Source: Onchidella celtica (taxonomy: Eukaryota > Mollusca > Gastropoda > Systellommatophora > Onchidiidae). From it: DNA of 64,000 nt. How positions within the stretch are numbered: the stretch's first letter is position 1; each line of letters starts with the position of its first letter. Of this stretch, positions 23,401 to 35,400 are shown one piece after another. Location of the stretch: positions 25,578,224 to 25,642,223 of the forward strand of contig OZ007582.1 of NCBI GenBank assembly GCA_963931925.1, given 5' to 3'. The translations under genes and the position numbers were made by a program. The notes beneath the pieces are model-generated. The model made no database searches, was not told the origin of the DNA, and saw nothing but the letters and a program-made list of their open reading frames with translations.

Positions 23401-26400
23401 CTAACTCGTGAAAGTAGCCTACAGCTTAAACCATAATACCATCTCAGATTCTTGCTGTGCAGGTCAAGCCTGTTTTGACTGTTCGGTCAAGTGCACACAC
23501 TTTGAATTTTCGAAGTGTTTATCCGTCGATACTGACGGATAAATTTTCCCTAGGATTTTTTTTATCCGTCAACATAATTTCTGTATTTGCGAGTCATCTC
23601 CCCTGATTTGAACCCTTTCTCCGTCTTCCTCCCTTGTTCCGTACATCCTGACGTGATCAACGTTCATAGTGGGCGAGTGTTGAAAACTATATTGAAATTG
23701 GAGACTTGGAATTTTATTGATTTAATGGATACACGAAGGTTCAGGTCTAATCCGTTGATATGGGTTTCTTGGTTTGGTCATACTTATAAAGTCAGACTTT
23801 TCTCACAAGTAGTCAGGGTTCTCAATAGCGTAGTTGTTAGCATCTCTGCCCGTCAGTCAAATGGCAGTAGTTCAATTCTCAGCACGGCAGCTCTTTTTTT
23901 TTTTTCACAAGTCTTTTTATTAATATTAGGCATCAATTTTTTTTTTTTTTAAATCCAAGGACAATGACGGAAGAAATTCAGTTGTTGTTTTTTTTTTTGC
24001 ATCTACCTGCCAATCGGGGGTACAGTGGTTCGATTCTCAGCGGGGTAGGGTGTTTTTTTTCTTTCTTATAGAAGTCTTTTTATCAGTAATCAATGTCTTT
24101 GGTAATTTTTTTAAATCCAATAACATTAGGAATAAATCCAGTTTGCTTGTTTGTTTGTTGTTCTTGTTGTTTGTCATTCGTCAATAGTGCCGATAGTGTT
24201 GCCGGATAAACCCAAGTATCCGCCGATAATGTTGACAATAATCAGTGTCTTTGGTAATTTTTTAAAATCCAATAACATTAGGAATAAATCCAGTTTGCTT
24301 GTTTGTTTGTTGTTGTTGTTTGTCATTCGTCAATAGTGCCGATAGTGTTGCCGTATAAACCTGGGCAGTATCCGTCGATAGTGTTGACGGATAAACCTGG
24401 GCAGTATCTGTCAATAATGTTGACGTATAAACCTGGGCAGTATCCGTCAATAATGTTGACGTATAAGGGCGGCCTTGAATTTTATAGAAAAACCGGTTGA
24501 TATTAGTCTAGATCTAATCATATTTTCACATGGTTCCATGAAAGGAAAAAATTGTGTGTCCTTCGACACCTTGGTTGGAATTCTCAGCAGGAAATTGCCT
24601 ACCTGCGTGTTTACTACAGAAAATATTCCTAAAGGGGAGTAACATGCCCGGGGGGAAAGGAGGGGGGGGGTGGTTATGTAACTTTGTAAGGTAGGCTAAT
24701 CCTCCCAATCCATGTGTGTGAGAACAAATGGATTTTGCTAAATGCTTCAGTTTTAGTAAGATAAGATGGGACAGCTCTTGTGTTTTGTGTTCATGGGTTT
24801 TGCAGCACCACCCAGTGGCGAACGCGTGGTAGATGTCAACAATGGCTTATAATTTTTCAAATCCGAATCTATAGAGGAAATACTGAGTTTTGTTTACTGT
24901 TCCGCCATCACATTAGACCCCCTAAAGTTGCTTAATTTGTAATAGTAATTATAAGAAAATTCATATTTGGCTGGAGGAACATATTTTTTCTTTTACATAT
25001 GGTAGCATTGTGACAAAATTGTTCTCTTTTTTTTAACTTACCGTTGTTCTCAAATAGATCTGGTTAGTGTCTTTGTAAATTAAGATAGGACAGGGGCGGA
25101 TGAAAAATCTTTTTCCCCCTCTTTCTCTTTCCCATGACAACAAAAGAGAACCTAAGCCCTTGAAAGTTTAGCGAGTGATAAAAGGTCAGATTAATTGCAC
25201 ATTCATACGTTGAAAAGCTGAACTGAACAATGTTACAATGTCTTTGTTCGACTAATGAGTGGCCAGCAGCTGCCACACAAGCGGCCGTCTCAATCATGTG
25301 ACAAAAACAAAGGCTGCGCACGCGCATCTCTCCTTATTACGAAAATGAAACAGCGTTTTGAGGGGAAATCGGAAAGCAAGAGGAATTTCCCCCCCCCCCC
25401 CCCCCCCCCTTTTCTAGTCCTAAAACCCACGTGTAAATAGACTTACTCTCGACCCTTTTGACCAGAAAACAAAATTTAAGCTTGGGGATAAGGGCAGAGT
25501 AAGGGATAGGCTCAGGGGCGGTAGGTATATTAATGATATACATTTCAAACTATTTCCTTATTTACAGCTATTTCTTTACTATACAACGGTAATCTTGCTC
25601 TGGCAAGGTGAAAAATCGTTGAAGTGGCACTTTTGTGGTAGCACTTGTCTGCCATTGTTGATGAAATAAAACTCGGAGTCATGGTTTTCAGAATGTCCAT
25701 GGGGCGGGTAGGTGCATTAGTCCTCTAGATGGAGTGATGTTTTTATTGTTAATACATGGCTCGACAGTTTAACCCTCGGAACATGAAGCTGTTGGATCTG
25801 GCATGAGTCACATGCGGAAGTCCGATGAGGTGGACTTATGCAGGAGAAGGTGATGACTCCAGGGAAACTGTGACATTCATGGCTTTCCCCCAGTACTGAT
25901 TTATAAAAGTTGCGCTGTATAATATATGGTTAAAGTTGCAATTTAGTACAATGTTTTAAGCTGGATAATATTATGGGTGTACATAAATTGTAATTGAAAT
26001 ACAAAACATTTTTCTTGAGGAGATCAAAAAACACAGTCATCAGTAAATGTTATCAAGTGTGTAAACTGCTGGTGCCCTTGAAATTTACGTATGAAAAACA
26101 GATGTTGTCATCTACCCTGTAACCAGATTTTGCCCCTTCATCCACAGGATCTTTCCAGCCATCCCATGAGCTGATGCTGAAATTTTACAGTTACTACAAA
26201 CAAGCAACTGAAGGGCCATGTACGTCATCCAAACCAGGATTCTGGGACTTAGTCAATCGCAAAAAATGGTGAGCCAGATAAAACAGGAAGAGGGGGAGAT
26301 ACCTGATGTAAATCTTCATTGAGACATAAAATTCCGGTCCCATGTGATTTTACTTGGTTTGTTTTTAGTGACACAGATTGATTTTGTAAGACTGTGGGAC

Positions 26401-29400
26401 CTTCAGTATAGCTTGAGATATCATACTTTTTGCCACCCACTGTTTGAAAATGAAAGATGTCCCATTTTTTTCTTTGAGTGAAGAATGTTTAGGATCAACT
26501 GCACATTGTGGAAAATCATGTTAACAGTATGATGAGTATCATCATATCCTTATTTTTGCCCCATAAGAATCTGTTCAATACAGACTATGATTGAACTGGA
26601 AAGTTTATGACTTAATTAGCTGAAGAGTCATCTTTTCACAGTTATTCACAAATAATTATGTCCTATTATGGAGGTGAGCTGTTCTCAGCAAGCAGTCTGA
26701 TAAGTACTGTAATATAATTAACCTATGACCTGAAAAAGATTTGATGACGATAAAACAAACTTAATGCTGTAATGAAGAAGAAAAGCTTCAGGTACAGTGG
26801 ATGTTAGCTCCAAAGCTCTGCCCAGGTTGATAAACTAATCTGTCAATTAATTTTTGATATAAAACTATGGCCACACAATAATTTTGTTGAAAGAGAGAGG
26901 TAAGGAGAACATTTGATTTATGCATATTTGCCACATAATATTAGTACGAGAGGTTTCACCGTGTGTGAGTGTTTATTGCCAGATTTTCCCAGTATTTTAT
27001 TATAATCTCTTTTTTCATGCTCACAGGGAAGCCTGGTCAAATCTGGGTGAGATGGAGCCGGAAGAGGCCATGCTGTTATATGTGGATGAACTGAAAAAAG
27101 TGAGCAAACATGTGCGGGAAATGTATTATCCTCCGCAGGTACGCTCTATGCCAAACCTCCAGTTACAACCCAATCCTGGAGTTATCCAGTGCATGTTTTG
27201 TCTAACCTGAATCACTTTCACATGAAAGATTTCAGGTTATTGTATAGTTTGAAAATGAACACATTTACTGCGGACGTGGTATGAGATCGGCCAGCAATTT
27301 TTGCAAGAGTCTATTTATTTCACTGTTGCTTGACTGCCAAATTAATTCAGTCCAACTTTTTCTGTTCTGGAATTAGTTCAGAATTTATTACGTGTTTTAA
27401 ACACTCATGTACTGTGATGTAATTAATTTGATATGAAAAGTTACATAAATGGATACTTTTGCAAAAAAATCCACACAACAGTAAAAAGAGCCAGACCCTC
27501 ACATTTACATTGCTCTCTACTACGCTTTTAATTTTGAATTACTGATTTTATGAAAACTGAGGAAAAGGTAGATCCATAGACACACCCCCCTGTTTTCCTT
27601 TTCCACACTCTAGCCATTTTCTTTCTGGTTTATTTCCCATGAGGGCAAGATATATTTTCCATTGTCTCTTCCCACCTCTCTGTGCCACTCCTTCTACCTT
27701 TCCCACACTTCCTATCCCTGCAAGCCCATCCTTCAAAAATGAAAACAGCAACAAAATGGCACAACATTGCCCTAATCTTTCAGTAGTTTGAATGATTCTA
27801 TTACTCCGCAGGGCTAGAAAAGGAAATTGCGACAAAAACATGGATTGCCATTTTTCATTTTTCGATGACCTTAGTTTTCTTATGGTTTCACCAGAACATG
27901 TAGCTGTCATCAGTAGTAGGACTATGCTTATAGTATGTGATGTATTGAACTAAGAAATATATGAATCTTTTGTAGCTGCTCACCTGAACTTGCTGAAAGG
28001 AAATTCGCACTGCAGTTGGTTGCAGACAGGTTCTTAAGGGTGTAGGTGGCTGGTCCTTAGTACACCACACATTGTGATTCAAAACTAAATAATACATACT
28101 GTAACTGTGTAACTGTGCTTGTGACACTTCAGAAGTAAGTGCTGGGGTTAAATTCTCTCTTCCTGTCCTTCCTTTCCCTCTTTTACAGTGCACTGTTCCC
28201 AAAAAAGGACAAAGTGACATGGATGTTAAATGTGGCAAAGAAAGAGAAAATTATCTCAAAACTTAAAACTTTAATTTATTAACCTGAACAAGATCAGAAC
28301 AATTTGCATTAGCTCTGGCCTGTGAAAAAACAGGACCCCTGAAGTAATATTAGATGGAGATCTTGTTGAAACTGGCAGGCTCATATCACAATTACCTGTC
28401 CCCGGAGGTTTTTGCTGCTGTAAAATTTGCCTCTGCCACGATTAGCAAATCGCAGCTGCAGAATTTGGTCAAATTCGAGCTCTGCAGCTCATATTAATAA
28501 AATTTCAAAAAAAGCGATACAAAATGGCGAACAGATCTAGTCCCAGAACTGGAAATTTCAACTTTTTACACGCGCTTTAAATTTGCAGTCTTTGTAGTCA
28601 CACTGTGTTCCCATGTGGGTTTGGGATTGTCTGGTGGTATTTTTGAAGTATGCATGGGAGAAGGGCTGACCGAGTGAGAGGAGCAATCAGGAGCATTAAT
28701 CCATGACACAGTGTTTGTGTAGTCGTATGCACCCACGTGGACTCACTACCTGCGTGACTGTGCATGAAAACAAAGAGAGGTCTTGGAGCTAGGAAACTCA
28801 ATGGAAAGGACTAGACTAGCCAAGCCTATCAGCATGTTGTAATGTGTACATTGCCTTGCTAACGGGAGAGTGTCGGTGTCAGAAAGCTGAGGTGCTGACT
28901 CAATTTCATTGGTCGGATAATTGAGATCAACTCATCTGTTTGACATTAAAGCATTGGAATAAGAGACGGGGCAGGAAATCAAAGACAACTAAGGTGTTGC
29001 ACCGCCTAAATTGAAGTCAACATAACCATTCTATTTTAATATGTAAAATATGATGTAACCGTGCCGGTTCCACAAAATAGATCGGCTCATGCGAGTTCAA
29101 TTCAAGTCCACCGCAGCAGGAATTTTCATAATTTAATCAATGAACATGACAAATAATGCTAATACTGAACTGAAATGGAACATTTTGCTGTAGTTAGCCT
29201 TTCGTGGTGTCATGGTTTATGTACAGAGCTCTGTGGGAAGAGACTTTTTTACCCTTCTGCAGCAAAACCTATAACAGGAACTGCTTTGAAAGTACTAAAA
29301 ATCTTAAAAACACCTCATTATTCACAAAGTAAACACAAAACAGGACATTTTTGGGCAAGATTGTGTTGGGTTTTTTTACTCAATTTGTCCCAGATCTGGG

Positions 29401-32400
29401 GGCATCCTTTAGCAACTGACCCATTACTTGTTGACATTGCACATTGTGGAAAATCATGTTAACAGTATCATATCCTTATTTTTGCCCCATAAGAGTCTGT
29501 TCAATACAGACTATGATTGAACTGGAAAGTTTATGACTTAATTAGCTGAAGAGTCATCTTTTCACAGTTATTCACAAATAATTATGTCCATCATGGTCTA
29601 CATGATTATTTTTTTCGTTAGTAATGAAATGAAATTTATGCGAGTAAGTGTGCAATTTAGTAAATGATTCATATAAAGGCGAGCTCATTTCATGTTGCTG
29701 GAAATTCCTTTTATTGGAACACACAGCGCAGCAAATGTTTTTTGGCAAAATTTTGTTTTTTTCAGCAAATTCCATGGCAAAATTCCACAATTTTTTGGGC
29801 AAAGTTTAGCCTTAATTAAAAATGGTAAAAACCTCGAGGGACATAACGTCGTCCGCATGATAAAACCTCACAAAGCCGGTTTGGGAAATTTTACAGGAGA
29901 AGGAAAAAACTGATTTATTTCCAAACCACAGGTCGCAGGTTCTTGAAAATTTCTCACTAGTATACCTTTGCTCTTACAAATACACTGCCTGATGTCTCAC
30001 CCTGATGATTTTGATTACAATTATGTTTTAGTAGTTTAGCAGGTTTGCTGACCCGAAATCCGCACGATAAAACCTCCTTATCCTTAAGGCGGTTTTATTG
30101 TGCGCATTTCTCCTCTCTCACTGGCCAGCAAACCTCTTTATCCAGGTGAATCTTCGTTTTGCCTTTGTAAAGACTAGTTTTCGAAGGCAAATAAGGTGTG
30201 TACCAGACATGGATGAAGTTGTATAGCGGCAGGAGGGATATAGAGTAATTTTAGGACAAGTCAAGAAATATTTATTTTGGAGAAAGTGGAAGGCGGGTAA
30301 TCGCAATGAAGTAAACTAGAAGACATTAAAGGCTTGGAATATGGACACATGAAAACATTTAAAAAACATACATGAGCAATTATTTATATTGTGGGAATTA
30401 AAACTACGGTTTATCAATTAAAAATAAACCTAAAAAAAACAACAACGTGCAGACTTGCTCTTTCAGCATTTCTGGCTCATTCTTTCCTCCTCTCCCTTCA
30501 TCCATCTCTCCATGCTTTCTCTTTTTTGTCCTCCTTCCCTCCGTCCCCCCCCCCCCGCCCTTTTTTGATATTCTTCCTCTTATGGTCTCATCTCCCTGTC
30601 CTGCCCTTGTTTGAACCGTGGCCCTCTCATCCTGTGACACACACCCCTCCCCTTCGCTTTCGCGAACTCTCTTCACCCATCTCTCTTTCTCATCAGACCG
30701 ATTTCCTCCTTGATTTTCTCTCTTTCTCTCTCTTTCGTTTTTTTTTTTTTGCTCTCACATTCTCTTCATCCACCCCACCCCCCCCCCCCCCCCTCTCTTC
30801 GTTCTCGCCGTCTTTACACTTCTCTCTCTCTCTCTCTCTCTTCTCTCGGTCTTAGAAATAACTACAAGTTCTCGTCTTAACAGCCAAGATCTCGAGAAGA
30901 AAAAGAAGCTGATGAGGTAGAGAGTTGCTGTGGTATCTTTGGGGATGACAACTCCTAAGACCTGTAGATGGTTATACTTCTCAGCAATCTTCCCCCTTCT
31001 AATGTGGAGTTTAACTGGCTCACTGATGGTGAGTCTGGACTCTCCTCGTCCTCGTGGAAGATCTGCAAACTCATGCACCTGTTTATAGTTCACTATCCCA
31101 TCGGGATGCTGCTGCATGTCACGGGGGTCCACAACCTGAGTGTCTCCGGCTTTCTCTCCAGGTCGGATGCTTCTCAGCTGAGCAGCTTGCTCGAAGTTTC
31201 TGAAGAAGGCTCAAGATAGTGTCTCTTGTAAGATGTTTCAGACACTGGCTGTCTCAATCTGTCTGATGTTGTATGCTGGACAATTGGTGTTAACCCGTGC
31301 AGTGGAAATGTACCGCTGAATGCATACAGACACATCCCGCTACAGTGTGACCCTCCTCTAGATACTTCTGCTCCATGACTGTAGCTCTTAGTCTTGGAAA
31401 GCGGAGAAGAGTCTTGGCCAGAGTAAGGTTACTACTCTCGAAGGTACAGCCGTCGATGTACTGTTTGTACCTTTGTTGCCCCAAGTTATCAGACATATAA
31501 GATGCGAATTCACTGGGCATTAGCTCTCCTTCCACCTCATGCCACAAGAAGCATTCCACATCATCTTTATTGGCCAGATTGTAGATTGTAAAGTTATGGA
31601 CATACAAGTTTGTTTTTGTAACATGAGACCAATGCATTTAGACCTGGAGCGAGGCGCTTTGGCTGCAAGTCCATCGTTGTCACTACAACATCCCCATGCT
31701 CAGCAAGTAGTTTTGGCTTGGCTTTAGAAGTCTGTGCATCATCTGCCTCTATGCCTTTCAAATTCACATGATACAACAGAGTCCTCCTCTTCCAGTCAGG
31801 TGTTTCAGAACTGCAAGAAGACGTGGCGGCCATTGTTTTAGTCTTCCATGAGAGTTCCCAGAAGCAATCAATGAGCTGCTGCAGATCTTTATCAGTGAAT
31901 TCTTGTCAAGAGTTTGAGTATGTATACTTATATCTCTCCTTGGGGCATGGCTGTGGAACTGCCTGCAGCCTGTAAGTCTTTGATTCTTTGGTAACCTTCC
32001 CTTCAGTATACTCTTTGTCAGTTTCACGCCATGACAATCACTTTGCTTGGTTGAAGGTAATCTTTTGCTTCACTGGAATGACATCTTGACCTTGAGTTAG
32101 AAGGATTCCACACCGATTTGTTCATCATTTGTTTCACACACTACATCTCATGGGCTGATTATGTCATTCTCTTGACCAGTTAGCCATTCCCACACTGGTT
32201 CAGTGCCAGAGCATAGACTTTCCTTCCCCTCGGCCTGTACAGACAGACATACTTATTTCTTGCTGGTTGTCATGGGCATTTTGCAGTGCATTCACAGTCT
32301 TTTGATAACCCTCATCGCTTTGCAACATTTGTATAACCTCAGAGCACATAAAGCCTACTTCAAAGACACTTGAGTGGAAGGATATTTCAGTTAATTCTCC

Positions 32401-35400
32401 ACCACTGTTGACAGGCCATTGACAGTGGAATCATTTCAGACTCGTTACATAGGACTGATGGTCCAGCGCTGGCATTTCCCTTTGGACTTCTCTCTGCCAC
32501 AGCGTTCTCGGAGTGTTGGTGTGGCAATGGTAGATCATTAATTTGGTTGAGAAACTGTAGCCTCAGTTTCTCTCAAGATGTATTCTGCTTGTTGTGTGAA
32601 CAAGGTGGTTTCTATAAGCTATGGCTGGCTTTCATTTCTGTGATACTAACTGATCTCCGTCTCTTTAATTTTGGTAGAGATGGAGCGTTTCCGTCTTTTA
32701 ACCAGCATAGTTCCACTGGTGATTCAGCAGTGGCACGTTCCAGTGACAGCATTTTCAAGAGTTTTTGTTTGACGATGACAAATTATTTGATTTTGGTTTT
32801 GTTTACATTTCTTTCAACAAAATAGGTTGTACGATTATGGAAAAATCAAAGTCCGGCGATGATTGAAGTGAAAATAATAGCCAAATTGTCCAAACAAAAT
32901 GCCATTGGAAACTTTAAAATATCAAGGGTCCATCATGGACAGTTAGTATTTAACTGGCCGTACGCTCTTACAAGGAGGGAGAGTGGGTTGAAGCCAATGG
33001 AATTAAGAATGTACATTGGTTTGGGGAGTTGGGGGGGGGGGGGGAGGAGTAAAGCCATTACGAGTATAAATGATCTCCTTTGAAATGAAGCCGGCATGTC
33101 ACATCCACAGGAGTTGCCATGTGAAATGGAAGAAGGTTAAATGCTGACCCATCTGCACTTGCCACCGTCGGCGAACTTCAAAGTGGCTTGACGCGACATT
33201 GTGTAAGGGGATTAAAATATGATTATTGTCTACTTCTTTGAAGTCCATCTGGACCCCCAGACAGACATAAGGGAAGAAGCGCACACTTGTTGTCTAACAA
33301 TGGAATGTGTAATTGCCATCCCACCAACTGCATACGATTTGTCGGCAAAAGAAATTACTCTCAAGATTTAAAATAATAAAAATAATGAAAATAAGAAGAC
33401 CATCTGTGATATACAGCAAAATAAACCAGCACGTCATTAATTGTCTTTTATCCTTTTGAAATAATTTAATATGTGAGTATTTAATTAAACCATGCAAAAC
33501 TAAATTTGTTTGCGGGGTAGCGGTAACAGTCGAATAGAAGAAGAGGGAGGGAAGAGGGAAGGTTGGGGGTGGGAGGGGTGCTATTAAACAGCTGCAAACA
33601 TACGCCGGTGACAATGACCAAAGGATTAGTAGGCTATTGTGCACAAATAGCTACTGATTGACTGACGAGCACCAACAGTCTTTTGTCAGACTGTCCTCGG
33701 GGGCGGCGCTAGGGATTTAGGAGTTTTTATCATGCGGACAGGTAGGCGGGCCAAACGCTTGACCCGCATGATAAAACCTGCTAAAGAGTTAGTGAGGTTT
33801 GATCGTGCGCATTCTTTGGCCGTGACGGATAAGGAGGTTTGCGGCCGAAACTGTTTTATTAAAATTTTCACACTTAGGAATGGAATTTGGTTCTAATATT
33901 TTGTGAGGGGATGGAGAAGGGTCTGAACAATAGATTTTTGCAAAAAAAACGATTTTCGCCAAAAATCGACTTTGTGAGGTTTTATCATGCGGGCGACGAT
34001 AATAATATTACAAATCATATAGTATGAAGGCAGAGAAGTCATAGCACATATCAACATGCAGTTACACAGTGCAATCATTTGTGTAGTGGTCTGCAATAAT
34101 TGGGAATGTCTCCAAAATGTTTGATTTTGACTTTTTGGTATGTGTGGTAAGAGGAGGTGTTTCTGGTGACGCTGCTTTTTAAAGTTTTGATTTATCATTT
34201 CTAGAAGCTGAGACATAGACAAGTGACAAAACACAAAAAAGCAAAAAATGAGAAAATCACGTCCATGCGTTGAGATAGATCTCGATACAAATCGCCTTGT
34301 TCTTCACCTGACTCTTCCTCTTCTTCTCTCTCCTCATCCCTCTCAGTAAAGCAATCAGTGATTACATCTCTCAGAAAGTCCTCTGAAGCCAAGCCAGACA
34401 TCCCAAAGTCTGCAAGACTGCTTAGATCTAGATTCTAGCAATTTCTTGCTCTTTTGTAGCATCCGCCTTCTTGTTTACCTGGACTACAAGGCTCGTAGCA
34501 CAGGTCACCAACAGTTTTTTGACGGATAAAACGTGAACTTTAAATGAATTATACCACTTCAAAACTGCTGATGCTCTAAATTAAGATAATAATTAAAATT
34601 TATTATGATGTAGGTGTATTTGATCACTGGAAGAAGAAATATTAAGGGGAAAAAATCAAGGAAAATCTGGAAGCGAAGGAAGCAGGAGTGAACAAACGGA
34701 ACTACTTTAAATATTAGATGTGCAGAAGCTTTGGGTAGCAGATGTCCATGCGCACTCTCCACCATTGAAATCAGGGGGGAAAAAACACGGAAGTAGGTAT
34801 GTAACATGTATAGGTTCTTAAAATACAGGTTATAAAAAAATCAAAATAAAATATTTTTAGACGTTTTTCGGACAAAAGCTTTCGTAAATATATATTTAAG
34901 ACGTCCGGGAATCCCCCAAAGCCTAAATCTCAATTTTGACCTCGGGTGACCCCAGCACCTATTTTAGCCTATATCTCGGTTCTTGAGTTGCTGACACATT
35001 CCCAATTTTCGCAGACCGCTACACATTTGACATGGGAATGTTGATCATAAGCAGGCAAAACAGACCTGTAATGTGGTGGGCTGTTCTGACACCAAGGTGT
35101 GCTAGTTTTATTTGCTATTGAATGTGTTTGGAGAGATAGAGTAAGTGAAGTTCTGTCTGATACCCCATAAATCTTCATTTCCATTTGTAGTTGCATTTAT
35201 AATATCACCTCTCCCAGCTCTGTTAAAATTAACTAGATTTGATTTGTCCATTTTTTTGTTTGTCCACCTGTCAGTCTAAAGATGAGGCTCAGTGGAGGTT
35301 TGGCATAGTCGATCCTGCCCAGAAATAACAATGAATGTGGAAATGACACCTGTATTTCTTCGGACAATAACAGTTACTGATTGTGTGGTTTCATAGCTAG

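Larger units (their letters stand above)
29847..33998 (-). mobile_element. 4.15-kb DNA element with 36-bp terminal inverted repeats
   Basis: The left end reads CGTCGTCCGCATGATAAAAC and on through CTCACAAAGCCGGTTT. The right end, inverted, reads CGTCGCCCGCATGATAAAAC and on through CTCACAAAGTCGATTT. Over 36 positions there are three differences. ATAA lies immediately outside both ends (29843-29846 and 33999-34002) and may be a 4-bp target duplication. Further copies of the CCGCATGATAAAACC core occur inside near both ends. The interior encodes one decayed minus-strand protein at about 30755-32050, which by position is the transposase of the element. Confidence 0.72.

Noticed and set aside
23820..23891. 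Possible tRNA gene
   Set aside because: A- and B-box-like motifs are present, but no acceptor stem or proper anticodon arm forms.
27100..27138. Longer form of ACBD5 exon 3 as the default
   Set aside because: The extra [13 protein letters not shown] breaks the KKI(I/V)ETMP continuity conserved in the family. It is kept only as a possible isoform.
30391..31132. Open frames over the CT-rich tract on both strands
   Set aside because: Low-complexity Ser/Pro/Leu or Arg/Glu translations with no domain. The minus-strand end overlaps the decayed transposase only by frame chance.
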